The position numbers were made by a program, and so were the translations under genes. The notes below the pieces were generated by a model, which searched no databases, was not told the DNA's origin, and worked only from the letters and a program-made list of their open reading frames with translations. Shown here piece after piece: positions 5,832 through 13,966 of a stretch of DNA of 33,289 nucleotides. The DNA is from a virus: the IMG/VR virus record IMGVR_UViG_3300025128_000178, positions 1 to 33,289 of that record, one strand, 5' to 3'. The number at the start of each line of letters is the position of its first letter. The first letter of the stretch is position 1.

Positions 5832-6401
5832 TGTCTTGTCCTAAATTAAAAGAAAAATTATACCCCAAAGTAATAAAAAGTATCTAATCTTTTTATTTTA
5901 TGGGATATGTACCTCATAACTTCTACCGGGTTAGACGGAAAGCCCCGTTCTATAAGGGTTTTTTGGACTTTCTAACCTGACCTAACTTTTGCCAAGTTAG
6001 ACGGAAACCCTTATAAGAGCTATATTTTCATCACTTCTAACCCAGAAAACTAAAATTCTGTAATATTTTTGTATTTAGAAAAACTTTTTGTAAAAAATAG
6101 AAGTTAGGTTAGGTTTTGTTATATAGGAAAAGAAACATTGCTAATAAAATCAATAGCTTACGATCTAACCTTACCAAAGTTAGAAGATTTTTTTCTTCAA
6201 CTAAATCAATAGGATAGAGCTAACTCTTAATTCTGATCTCAGGTTAGAAAATAGGTCCTTTATCCCAGATACTTGGTCCCAGATCCTTCGTCCATGAAAA
6301 AAGGGAAGACCTGTTGATCTTCCCTTTTCTTTTTTAACAATATAAATCCCAAGGAGGTAAATTTATACAAGATGTATTGTATATTATTTCTACCCGACAG
6401 G
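5832..6401. other. 570-bp gene-free region with repeated TCTAACCT-like motifs
   Basis: AT-rich intergenic stretch between the terminase small subunit and the virion-type genes. About eleven copies of TCTAAC/GTTAGA-type motifs occur in both orientations at 5930, 5971, 5981, 5996, 6036, 6103, 6108, 6164, 6180, 6219 and 6243. GTTAGACGGAAA occurs twice (5930-5941 and 5996-6007), each followed by an AAGGG/CCCTTATAAG element. T-rich runs occur at 6050-6100 and 6186-6197. An origin, packaging or operator array is possible. A terminator closes the region at 6299-6336. Confidence 0.7.
6299..6336. terminator. Bidirectional rho-independent terminator
   Basis: An 11-bp stem (6299-6309 with 6318-6328, GGGAAGA/TCTTCCC core) with an 8-nt loop and a T-run on each strand. 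It lies downstream of the minus-strand genes ending at 6402. Confidence 0.85.
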
Positions 6402-6629
6402 CTACCGCTTATTGTATCTTTGGCGCAAAAAGTTTTTGTAATTACTGACGTAAGTATCGTAATCGAGGGTAGTAGATCCAAAAGAAGAAAACTCATCGCA
6501 GTAATCTAACCACATACGACGACAAAACCTTTGAAAGTCTCTGCGTTCTTTATTAAAGATGTTATCCCAATTGCTACTGAACTGTTCTGAAGAAACTGAT
6601 AGGGGTCTTGGCTTTGATCCTTTACCCAC
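6402..6629 (-). CDS. Small conserved phage protein, unknown
   Basis: 75 aa, beginning MGKGSKPRPLSVSSEQFSSN and then W-D-N-I-F. This opening (short basic GKGSKPRP leader, then a helical N/W-rich part) is a pattern I associate with small phage proteins in structural regions; function unknown. Rich in Tyr, Arg and Phe. It overlaps the end of the upstream gene by 8 nt and is followed by a terminator, so it ends the transcript. Confidence 0.7.
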   Translation of the reverse strand: MGKGSKPRPLSVSSEQFSSNWDNIFNKERRDFQRFCRRMWLDYCDEFSSFGSTTLDYDTYVSNYKNFLRQRYNKR

Positions 6630-7371
6630 CGCCGCCCGGTCCTTTAGCTATTCTCTGTTGAACTCCTCTTTGTGCCATTTGTAAAGCTGCCATTGCTGCG
6701 TAAACACCATTCATACCACCACTTTTATAAGCACTTTTCAGTAAGCTAGGAGCTGCGCTTCTAAACGCTGCTGATGTAGCTAAACTTCCGATTCCTTGTC
6801 CAAGAGTCTGTCTACCTCTGGCTATGTTAACTAAAGATCCAAGTCCTTGACGTTGCATACCAGAAAGACCTAGACCACCTAACGCCTTACCGAAAGCAAG
6901 ACGCTTCATCACACCACCGACAAAAGACTTAGGGTCCTTTGCGTTACGCAGTCCTCTGATGAAGTCATAAGCAAACTTAGCATTACGAGTGGCTGGATGA
7001 ATACTCGCCAATTTACCAAAGAATTTTTTAAATTTAGGACCCCATGTACCGCCGAAGATTCCAGTCTCTTGTTCCTTCGTCTCTTCAAAAGTCTGCTCCG
7101 ATCCTGTAGCTTCTTGAGAATCTTTGTTCTTTCTTCTAGAAGGCCTAATCATTCTTGCGTAAGGAGACCCCATGAAATCTTTAATATAAGAAGAAGGATC
7201 GAACATACCAACGTTGGTATCGAAGTTCGTTCCGCTTCCCGGACTGTAAATAGAAGTTCCTCCCGGACCGAATCGATCGCTCATGCCAGGACGTACTCCA
7301 GAAACTACTACTTCATCGATTTCGACTCCTGTATCACCAGTGCCACCACCTCCAATTGATCCAATAGGCAT
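6622..7371 (-). CDS. Glycine-rich virion-associated-type protein, unknown
   Basis: 249 aa. Gly-rich at both ends (MPIGSIGGGGTGDTG; C-terminal KGPGGGG) with a charged middle (KFKKFFGKLA) and a Gly/Ala/Leu-rich helical stretch (about residues 150-240). This low-complexity amphipathic style is common in phage internal or tail-associated virion proteins. No catalytic motif is seen. SD AAGGAAG precedes ATG 7371. Structural role is inferred from composition and from clustering with other minus-strand genes. Confidence 0.65.
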   Translation of the reverse strand: MPIGSIGGGGTGDTGVEIDEVVVSGVRPGMSDRFGPGGTSIYSPGSGTNFDTNVGMFDPSSYIKDFMGSPYARMIRPSRRKNKDSQEATGSEQTFEETKEQETGIFGGTWGPKFKKFFGKLASIHPATRNAKFAYDFIRGLRNAKDPKSFVGGVMKRLAFGKALGGLGLSGMQRQGLGSLVNIARGRQTLGQGIGSLATSAAFRSAAPSLLKSAYKSGGMNGVYAAMAALQMAQRGVQQRIAKGPGGGG

Positions 7372-7396
7372 TATGTGTTCTTCCTTTTCATAAAAT

Positions 7397-7651
7397 TTAT
7401 TTTACTCTGACAGAGGACTTTTTCAAAGCATTATCAGGCGTGTAACGTTGTACTTGTCTAGGCGTGTAACCTTCTCCGATTGCTCGAATGACTACTAGCT
7501 TCTTGTAAACAGAAGGCAGAATTGCCCAATCTCGAATTTCCGTAGAGGTACGCCCACAACCCTTACAGATTGCGTCACCCCATTGAGTTGCTGAACAAAC
7601 TCCTATACAGGGACTTTCAGCAAGACTCTGGGAATTGCCTTCAACGTCCAT
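7397..7651 (-). CDS. DUF1289 four-cysteine protein
   Basis: 84 aa from ATG 7651, chosen because GGGAG lies 6 nt upstream; the frame can be extended to a TTG at 7684 but that lacks an RBS. S-P-C-I-G-V-C ... C-K-G-C-G-R-T-x-x-E-I-x-x-W is the complete DUF1289 signature, usually a small cellular protein of proteobacteria that probably binds zinc or Fe-S by its four cysteines. After the motif comes a helical, basic part. Presence in a phage suggests an acquired host gene. Function is not known for the family. Confidence 0.8.
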   Translation of the reverse strand: MDVEGNSQSLAESPCIGVCSATQWGDAICKGCGRTSTEIRDWAILPSVYKKLVVIRAIGEGYTPRQVQRYTPDNALKKSSVRVK

Positions 7652-7671
7652 AACATCTCCCATAATAAAGA

Positions 7672-7697
7672 AAGGGCTCAACAAGTGTCAAGCCCTT
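7672..7697 (-). terminator. Hairpin after the methyltransferase gene, overlapping a possible promoter
   Basis: AAGGGCT/AGCCCTT arms (7672-7678 and 7691-7697) followed on the minus strand by TTTCTTT. It fits a terminator for the methyltransferase transcript. The loop and right arm also contain TTGACA, 18 nt before TATTAT on the minus strand, which would be a promoter for the DUF1289 gene. Confidence 0.55.
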
Positions 7698-7853
7698 AAA
7701 GGTCACCGTGTCGGAAATCTTTAGCTAATAAACAAACTAAAAACGCTATAACTCCAGCCCTTTTTGCAGATGTTTTTCTTATGAAGGCACACCGTCTGCT
7801 GGCACCTTCCGGGTATTATGCTCATAGGGGTAAGCTCCCGCCCGGCACGGTCA

Positions 7854-9917
7854 TCATATTATTCCTTTCAATATATGTGCGATAACTTCTATCGTCCACC
7901 CGTTACCCAACATCTTGTATCTTTGTGTGTTGCTAACGTGGTTCGTATAGTTGTCTGGTACCGTTTGAAGACGCTCGCATTCTAAAGGAGTTAATTTACG
8001 CCAATGTAAATTTTCTACATCTTCTGTTATTTTTGGACTATCTGACCTAGCAAGAACTGTTGGTGATTTACCATTAGTTTCATACACTCTTCGTTGTCTT
8101 TCATTATCTTTTAATTCTTCTCTTGAAATATCAAAAGCTTTGTTGGGTTTTTTAGAGGTACCAACGTTTGTCCTATCTGCAAAAGAAGCAGTTAGTGCAT
8201 GACTCTTTCCTTCTTCATGAAATACTCTGTCTTGCATGTAAGGTTGTTTCCCACTAGCTTTCTTACTTGGATTGATTTGATTAGGTTTAGTTGAAACCAC
8301 TATACTATCTTTCTGCACGGTAGTTAAAGCATTTGATTTATCGTCGTCCCTTGTCTCTAGTTGTTGAGTCCATGAATCATCGTCGCTTACTTGTCGACCT
8401 CTTAATGCTCCGCCCTTAACTCCGTCAGGTAATCTTTCTATCTCCAAGATATGAGACTTGGTTAAAGAAGTAGTCAGCGTATTCATCTTGCCGTCTTCTC
8501 TTGGTACCATTTCTTTTCCACCTCTTGGTGACCAATCCTTCCCGGTCCTTTGTCGGTGTTCCTTCCTTATTCGTTTACTTTCCTCAGTCCTTTGTTCAGT
8601 TAAAGCCCTAACCATTACTTTAGGTTCTCTGTGTCCACCTTGACAGGTAGTCAACGTAGGTGATTTACCATCTTCTGAGTAAACTCTTTTTAAACTATCG
8701 TGACCTTTTATGTCTACCGCCGTCCCAACTCTTTTAGGTTTAGTCTCAATCAATTGTTCTTTATTACTAGCCGTAATGGTAGGAGACTTGCCTTCTTCTG
8801 AGTAAACTCTTTGCGTGCTTTCATACACACCATCTCTGTAGATAAACTCCATGATCTGAGCATCAAAAGAATCATCTTTAATATCAAGAACTTCTTTTAA
8901 TTTAAACCAAATGTCATCACTAGGTATTGCAAAGCTACTGTCCGTTCTAAACCAATGTTCTACTTTAGTAATAGGTAGATCCGTTTCTTCAGCGATTTGC
9001 TTATTGGTCTTTTTAACATTAGCTTTTGCTTTTCTTAACAATTGTTGTAGCTTTTCTAGGTCTACTTCGTGTTTCCTAACTTTAACTTCTTCAACGGCCA
9101 TACCTACTTTAATAGGTTTCATTGGAACTAAAGTCATGCCGTTGTTCCCAGCACCTTTATACATAGTCGCAGTCATACATAGAGACTTCTCGTCAGGCAT
9201 TTTAAGGTGTCTGCGATTACGTTCTGTGTGTTTGACTGGTTTATGTTGCTCAATGTAGCTACCGTCCGTTGGTTCTTTATGATAACCAGCAATGACCGTA
9301 CCGATTTTTTCTGAATCTTCATTGTAAAAGTAGCCTTTACCTCTTTTAGCGTTAAGCACTCTATCTACTTTAGCTTCTGATATATCGTACTTCTCATCAG
9401 GTTCGGTTTCTAAAATATCTCTAAGCACAATGCCTCTATCTTCAGGTTGTTCTACTCCGGGTATATTAGTCCAATAGTATCTCAATCTGTTTTGTGCGCT
9501 AACTAAAGCACTATTTATTAAGATAGGTTCGACTCCAACTTGTTCTGAGATGACATCTAAGAATTCTTTCTTCATCTTTACGTTCTCTAAAAGAAAGTAT
9601 TTAGGCTTTACCTCTTTTAAGATCCTGACGAACTCAAAAAACAACGCAGAACGTGGGTCATCAAAAGCCAATTGATTGCCTGCAAAAGAAAATCCTTGGC
9701 ATGGAGATCCTGCAAGTACAAGATCTATGTCTGGGTAGTCCTCTCCTTTAACATCACAAACATCTCCTATCTGGATAATGTCTGGATAGTTAGCTGAAGA
9801 GACTTGAATAGCGTATTTGTCTATTTCAGAAGCATAATATTTGTCGACCTTAATTCCTAGACGGTCAAGAGCAAGTCGACCACAACTCATTCCGTCAAAT
9901 AAACTTAATATATTCAT
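7854..9917 (-). CDS. C5-cytosine DNA methyltransferase with expanded repeat-cassette recognition region
   Basis: 687 aa, much longer than a normal Dcm-type enzyme (350-450). Motif I is FDGMSCG (7-13), motif IV GSPCQGFS with catalytic Cys73, motif VI ENV (111-113), motif VIII QNRLRYYW (142-149), and the C-terminal motifs IX-X include TPLECERLQTVP (643-654) and GNG (671-673). The enzyme methylates cytosine C5 using S-adenosylmethionine. Between VIII and IX lie about 490 residues with eight copies of a R-V-Y-x-E-x-G-K-S-P-T-x-T-A-like cassette (near 197, 240, 370, 411, 472, 524, 564, 610) and an inserted helix-turn-helix (about 300-345, TNKQIAEETDLPITKVEHWF). A conventional enzyme has about one such cassette. 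No restriction enzyme is nearby, so protection of phage DNA is likely. Confidence 0.9.
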   Translation of the reverse strand: MNILSLFDGMSCGRLALDRLGIKVDKYYASEIDKYAIQVSSANYPDIIQIGDVCDVKGEDYPDIDLVLAGSPCQGFSFAGNQLAFDDPRSALFFEFVRILKEVKPKYFLLENVKMKKEFLDVISEQVGVEPILINSALVSAQNRLRYYWTNIPGVEQPEDRGIVLRDILETEPDEKYDISEAKVDRVLNAKRGKGYFYNEDSEKIGTVIAGYHKEPTDGSYIEQHKPVKHTERNRRHLKMPDEKSLCMTATMYKGAGNNGMTLVPMKPIKVGMAVEEVKVRKHEVDLEKLQQLLRKAKANVKKTNKQIAEETDLPITKVEHWFRTDSSFAIPSDDIWFKLKEVLDIKDDSFDAQIMEFIYRDGVYESTQRVYSEEGKSPTITASNKEQLIETKPKRVGTAVDIKGHDSLKRVYSEDGKSPTLTTCQGGHREPKVMVRALTEQRTEESKRIRKEHRQRTGKDWSPRGGKEMVPREDGKMNTLTTSLTKSHILEIERLPDGVKGGALRGRQVSDDDSWTQQLETRDDDKSNALTTVQKDSIVVSTKPNQINPSKKASGKQPYMQDRVFHEEGKSHALTASFADRTNVGTSKKPNKAFDISREELKDNERQRRVYETNGKSPTVLARSDSPKITEDVENLHWRKLTPLECERLQTVPDNYTNHVSNTQRYKMLGNGWTIEVIAHILKGII

Positions 9918-9929
9918 AATTATGTTAAG

Positions 9930-9956
9930 TGTATCACGATATATACGACAGATACA
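9930..9956. promoter_or_regulatory. Dyad upstream of the methyltransferase start
   Basis: TGTATC (9930-9935) and GATACA (9951-9956) form 6-bp arms around an AT-rich centre (GATATATAC), 13 nt upstream of the methyltransferase ATG. There is no Shine-Dalgarno for that start. It may be an operator or promoter element. Confidence 0.4.
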
Positions 9957-9996
9957 ATAAAAGTTACATTAACAGCAATTAAAATAAGCTCGGTTT

Positions 9997-10143
9997 TCAG
10001 CCTTGCCCCCTGTATCTTTTTCTGGTCCCCTTCATTTTAGAGTTCCGGGACTGACCTTGCGTGGTCTTTTTGGATTTTTTCTTGGACTCATCATAAGAGG
10101 TTCCGCGTTTGTCGCGTAAACTTCTCGGTGGACTCTTCCTCAT
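9997..10143 (-). CDS. Small, highly basic protein, unknown
   Basis: 48 aa, starting MRKSPPRSLRDKRGTSYDES and continuing with runs of Lys, Arg, Ser, Gln and Gly; no hydrophobic core. Such a protein would bind nucleic acid or be disordered. Stop TGA at 9997-9999. No Shine-Dalgarno is seen upstream of ATG 10143; instead two copies of a 13-bp repeat (10146-10158 and 10169-10181) lie just upstream. It fills an otherwise empty 290-bp gap. Moderate support only. Confidence 0.45.
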   Translation of the reverse strand: MRKSPPRSLRDKRGTSYDESKKKSKKTTQGQSRNSKMKGTRKRYRGQG

Positions 10144-10145
10144 AG

Positions 10146-10181
10146 ATATTACTTATGATATACTATACATATTACTTATGA
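10146..10181. repeat. Two 13-bp direct repeats ATATTACTTATGA
   Basis: Exact copies at 10146-10158 and 10169-10181, 23 bp apart (about two helical turns), in the short gap between two minus-strand genes. The spacing suits a dimeric regulator or duplicated promoter element. Confidence 0.6.
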
Positions 10182-10211
10182 ATAACCTTTTTGCCCAGAT
10201 CCGTTTTATAC

Positions 10212-10403
10212 TTACCGTGACGTTTCCGATATTTTGCGTCGCAATCCTTCAGTATAGTTCAACAATCGTTCTGTAACTTCACTAGCAATTCTTGAATACC
10301 TAGGTCCTTCGATCCAGGCTTCATTAACGTGTGGAGTAGAAGGATCGTCAGCTTTGAACTGGCCTTCTGTTGTGCGCGCTCTTTTTCTAGTTGTTTTCGA
10401 CAT
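10212..10403 (-). CDS. Small conserved phage protein, unknown
   Basis: 63 aa. It starts with a very basic segment (MSKTTRKRARTTEGQFKADD) followed by P-S-T-P-x-V-N-E-A-W and a helical end. This layout (basic leader, G-x-F-x-A-D-D-P-S-T-P-x-V-N-E-A-W) recurs in short phage proteins of unknown function. It overlaps the thermonuclease gene by 17 nt, so it is likely co-translated. Confidence 0.65.
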   Translation of the reverse strand: MSKTTRKRARTTEGQFKADDPSTPHVNEAWIEGPRYSRIASEVTERLLNYTEGLRRKISETSR

Positions 10404-10809
10404 ATAGTCCTCTCTTAATTAATTGCTCTCTATTCTTACGATGTTCTGCAATTATTTCTTCTTTACTTTGTCCATAATAGGCTACTGCATGGTTTTCATC
10501 AACCATCTTCACATTGATATTTACCCCATCAATAATAACTTCACCTAACACTCTGCCAAACTTACCTCTAGAGTCTTTAAGTTTTGTTTGAATGACTATT
10601 TGTTTTCCACAATCTACGGCCTCTTTTAAGAAAGCCGTAGCCAACTTTCCTCTAGCCTTCTCATCAAGATTACGAGTCCGTGACTCGGGAGTATCAATAC
10701 CATATAAACGAACGCGAGACTTATAAAGAATATCAAAGCCAAGATCCAACACAACGTCGACAGTATCTCCATCGACAACTCTTTCCACCTTACAACTGTA
10801 TTCATACAT
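10387..10809 (-). CDS. Thermonuclease (staphylococcal nuclease family)
   Basis: 140 aa. V-D-G-D-T-V (11-17) supplies the calcium-binding Asp residues; V-R-L-Y-G-I-D-T-P-E (about 33-42) supplies the Arg, Asp and Glu of the first active-site cluster; K-F-G-R-V-L-G (about 82-88) supplies the second catalytic Arg. This is a complete SNase/TNase domain that cuts DNA or RNA near AU-rich sites with calcium. No signal peptide is seen, so it acts in the cytoplasm, perhaps degrading host DNA or acting during processing. ATG follows the stop of the upstream giant gene directly; AGGAG lies 12 nt before. Confidence 0.9.
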   Translation of the reverse strand: MYEYSCKVERVVDGDTVDVVLDLGFDILYKSRVRLYGIDTPESRTRNLDEKARGKLATAFLKEAVDCGKQIVIQTKLKDSRGKFGRVLGEVIIDGVNINVKMVDENHAVAYYGQSKEEIIAEHRKNREQLIKRGLYVENN

Positions 10810-13800
10810 TTATCTATAACTCCTTCCATAGTCACCGTAGTTCATGCTGTAGCCAGCCCCTTGGGCCTTCGTCACTAAACCACCTTTTTTATACCCTTTA
10901 AATCCTTTAAATACTCCTGCTAAGATTAACTGTCTCAGTGGTCTTATGTCCAATGCAAAATAAGGACCCCCAGCAATACTTTTTGACTTAGGTAATTCTT
11001 TTAATAAATCATCCGCTTTTAAATCAGCTCTATAACTAGCTATTACTTTTGATATTTTTTTAAGTTCTGCTTTTTGTGCTATGTACACAGATGGTGGAGC
11101 TCCTCCATATCCTTTAGTGCTTATAAAAATAAAATTATCCCCATCATCTACCGCCTTCGCTACCATTCTTCTTACATTCATAGCTGGCCAGTTTTCTTTC
11201 ATTGGGAAATCTGGAACTACGTTTCTTTCTGAAGTTTTTCGATCTTTTTCGTAGTCCTGGAAGGTTTTAACTTCATCTGCCGTAGGATAATTAGCCGCTT
11301 CAGCTAACAAAGGTGTCACTGTTCTGTATTTATTTGCCAAAACAGGAACATAATTTTTTACAAGTTCTTTTCTATCGGTTGCGTACTGTTCTTCTATTGC
11401 ATCGTCTGGGTTAAAAGCCATATCCACTACGTCATCGTGTATGTTTCCAAGTTCATTAGCGGAGTCTTCAAACCTAGCAGCTTCAATGTCGAAGTCATGA
11501 TAAAATCTTAAATAATCGAAAACTAATTCTTTTCTGCCCTTTCCGTCTTTGGCGTTAAAAATGTTCTGAGGAGTATCAACATAGTTTTGAAATTCTCTTT
11601 CGTTTATTGTAATACCTATTGTTTCAAAAGGTTGTTGTTCAGAAATTTTGTCTACAAGGGCAAATGCTATGTTTTTATTGTAGTCGTTATTTAATTTACC
11701 ATTTCTTTCAGCAAATTCACTTGAAAGACTCGTAAGTTCGCTTTCAACAAAATTACTAACATTATATAGTGATTGGTCTTGAAGAACATCTTCAAGAACA
11801 TCTTCTATTAAAAGATTAGCCACATCTTTAGCATCGTTAGGAGTCATATTCCTCCAATTTTGTTTCTCCTTTACTTCTTCTACAAATTCTTCCCTTGCAT
11901 ATCTAAACCTACTTAGTTTATTTTTTGTATCTTCTAGTTCTGGTGAAGCTTCTTCTAAAGAAGTTATTTTGGAAAGATATGTTTCTTTTTTATTGGGGTC
12001 AGTATCTTGTGCGTGCCCATGTAATTTAGACTGGCTTTCTGCAAGTAACTTTCCAGATCCCAATCCTTCTGGGTGTTGTACGTTATAACCGCGCATCCAC
12101 ATAAGTGCTCCATCGCCATGTGGACTGTGCATCTGGTCCCCACCGTCACGATGTTGATAGACACTATCACTTAAAATTTCATTTTCTGGAAATATAGGTT
12201 CGTAATGCAGCCAAGATTCCCAATAATTATCTTCTACATTGTCAATATCAGGAAATAGACGCTCTAAACCTTCGCTTCTAAATGTATGCCCACCACTATG
12301 TTGTGTGTCGTATCCTTTTGTATCAAAATCATAGTAACGGTTAAGAGAATTATAAAGAACGTTTTCTATTTCTTCTTTAGTTACCATTTCGCCAGCGTCT
12401 TTTTTAGCTTTTAAAAATGGGGCTATTTCTAAATTAATTGCTTCATCGGCAATAGCTTTGTTACCTTGTTTTTCACGGTTAATTACTTCAAACCAATTAT
12501 CATCTGTTTCTCGAATACCTAATTGTTGCAATACCGTTTCTGGGTTCATTGGTTTTTTAGGATCTTTTGCTAAACGTTGTTCTAATATTCTGTCTTGCAC
12601 CAAAATTGATTGAGTCATGTACATAGGATCAATTCCACGTTCTAAAGTCGTAATGCCTGTTCTTCTGTACGAGGGTTTTTCATATACTTGTTCTTTAGCT
12701 TGAGGATCCAAAACAGCAGCGTTTTCTCCAATAAAACGTGGATCTATGTCACCTTTAGCCCCACTTAAATCTGCTTGGTCTGTATATCTTTCTCCTTCAG
12801 TTCTAATCGTTTGTGCAATTCTTTGGACAATTTGTTGAGGGTTGTTGTCTGGATTTCTAGGATCAAAAAGTTCAAAATGATCTTTTATGTATCGTTGAGC
12901 ATCAACAAAAATATTAAATCTAGTGTCACTGTCTAATCTATGCCCAAAATTTGTTTCAATTAAATTTTTTACATAACGTTCTTGGGAAGATAAAAACTCT
13001 TGGACATTTTCGCTAGTAAATCCAACACCACCGGGATTTACTGACGCTGTCTCTTCAAATTCTGCAAGACCTTCTAATGCAAGACCAACAGAATCTTCTG
13101 GATTCACTTCTGTGGGTAGCTCATCCTCCACAATAGCAAGATTAGGATTAATTGTTTCATCCATTTGATCTACCGCTTCGTCAGGTGTGGGCTGCTCTAA
13201 CATTGCATTTTTTATACTGCTATCAACTATTTCTTCTTGCAAGTTCCCTAAAGCTTGTGCACCAGCTATCGGTGCTTGGATTGAGGTTCCAGAACTTGTG
13301 CCAATTAGTCCTTCTCCTATGGCTGCTTTAGGATCTATTTGTAATCCAGCAGCAGTTAAGCCTGTGCCACCTATTTGTTCTGTAAAACCTTGACCTGTTT
13401 CCGTTACTCCTTCTCTTGCTCCTGCTTTAAGCGTTTTACCTACAGTGCTATTTAAAAGACCTATGTTCTTTATGCCTATAGCATTCAACACACCAGAAAA
13501 CCCGGCAGTTCCCAATGCACCTGCCCAATCTTCCGCGTTAGGTTCTTCTCTACCATTATTTCTCGCACGTTCAAAAGCTACTGGTCCAGCTACTTGTACC
13601 GCTTCAAATAATGTTGGCCCAAGAAATGCGCCTATTATCCCACCAATTGCAGTACCCCCCGGTCCAACGAGTGAGCCTGCACCAGCTCCGATACCAGCTC
13701 CACCTATTCTAGAGAGTATAGAGCCTCCTAACTGTCCTGCTTGTTCTACTGTAGCTAAAGGTAATTCACTCCAATTGTAGTCATACCATTCCCCCTCTGG

Positions 13801-13965
13801 GTTTATAAATCTAGCTGCTGCTGATTCATAATCTTCAGGGGCTTCTATAAGATCGCGGAGTTCTTTTGCTTGTGTATCAAAACCTAAAGCTTCTAGCGTT
13901 GTTGCTACATTTTCAGTCGGTTGATCTATGCCATAACGAAAGGCTTTTTGAAAATCATTTGCCAT
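10810..13965 (-). CDS. 1051-aa polyvalent-type virion protein
   Basis: Residues 70-130 and 145-210 are Gly/Ala-rich and hydrophobic (GAGIGAGAGSLVGPGG; GTAGFSGVLNAIG; EGVTETGQGFTEQIGG), a style common in large phage DNA-ejection or internal virion proteins. Further on, ALMWMRGYNV followed by KLLAESQSKLHGHAQ and, about 280 residues later, FPMKENWPAMNVRRM resemble the 'HVRFNDR...EIQSDWHQ' and 'PFPFKKSWHELALKRM' blocks of large phage polyvalent proteins. The catalytic role of that domain is not established. The C-terminus (KKGGLVTKAQGAGY) is typical of phage structural proteins. It starts 1 nt after the stop of the upstream gene. Size and style resemble the 1848-aa protein at 27233. Confidence 0.65.
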   Translation of the reverse strand: MANDFQKAFRYGIDQPTENVATTLEALGFDTQAKELRDLIEAPEDYESAAARFINPEGEWYDYNWSELPLATVEQAGQLGGSILSRIGGAGIGAGAGSLVGPGGTAIGGIIGAFLGPTLFEAVQVAGPVAFERARNNGREEPNAEDWAGALGTAGFSGVLNAIGIKNIGLLNSTVGKTLKAGAREGVTETGQGFTEQIGGTGLTAAGLQIDPKAAIGEGLIGTSSGTSIQAPIAGAQALGNLQEEIVDSSIKNAMLEQPTPDEAVDQMDETINPNLAIVEDELPTEVNPEDSVGLALEGLAEFEETASVNPGGVGFTSENVQEFLSSQERYVKNLIETNFGHRLDSDTRFNIFVDAQRYIKDHFELFDPRNPDNNPQQIVQRIAQTIRTEGERYTDQADLSGAKGDIDPRFIGENAAVLDPQAKEQVYEKPSYRRTGITTLERGIDPMYMTQSILVQDRILEQRLAKDPKKPMNPETVLQQLGIRETDDNWFEVINREKQGNKAIADEAINLEIAPFLKAKKDAGEMVTKEEIENVLYNSLNRYYDFDTKGYDTQHSGGHTFRSEGLERLFPDIDNVEDNYWESWLHYEPIFPENEILSDSVYQHRDGGDQMHSPHGDGALMWMRGYNVQHPEGLGSGKLLAESQSKLHGHAQDTDPNKKETYLSKITSLEEASPELEDTKNKLSRFRYAREEFVEEVKEKQNWRNMTPNDAKDVANLLIEDVLEDVLQDQSLYNVSNFVESELTSLSSEFAERNGKLNNDYNKNIAFALVDKISEQQPFETIGITINEREFQNYVDTPQNIFNAKDGKGRKELVFDYLRFYHDFDIEAARFEDSANELGNIHDDVVDMAFNPDDAIEEQYATDRKELVKNYVPVLANKYRTVTPLLAEAANYPTADEVKTFQDYEKDRKTSERNVVPDFPMKENWPAMNVRRMVAKAVDDGDNFIFISTKGYGGAPPSVYIAQKAELKKISKVIASYRADLKADDLLKELPKSKSIAGGPYFALDIRPLRQLILAGVFKGFKGYKKGGLVTKAQGAGYSMNYGDYGRSYR

Positions 13966-13966
13966 T

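Noticed and set aside
6260-6496. 78-codon minus-strand frame
   Set aside because: It runs through the terminator hairpin and overlaps the better-supported 75-aa gene in another frame.
7698-7853. Possible tRNA or structured RNA in the GC-rich gap after the methyltransferase gene
   Set aside because: No T-loop or acceptor pairing could be built; only weak 5-bp GAAGG/CCTTC pairing is seen.
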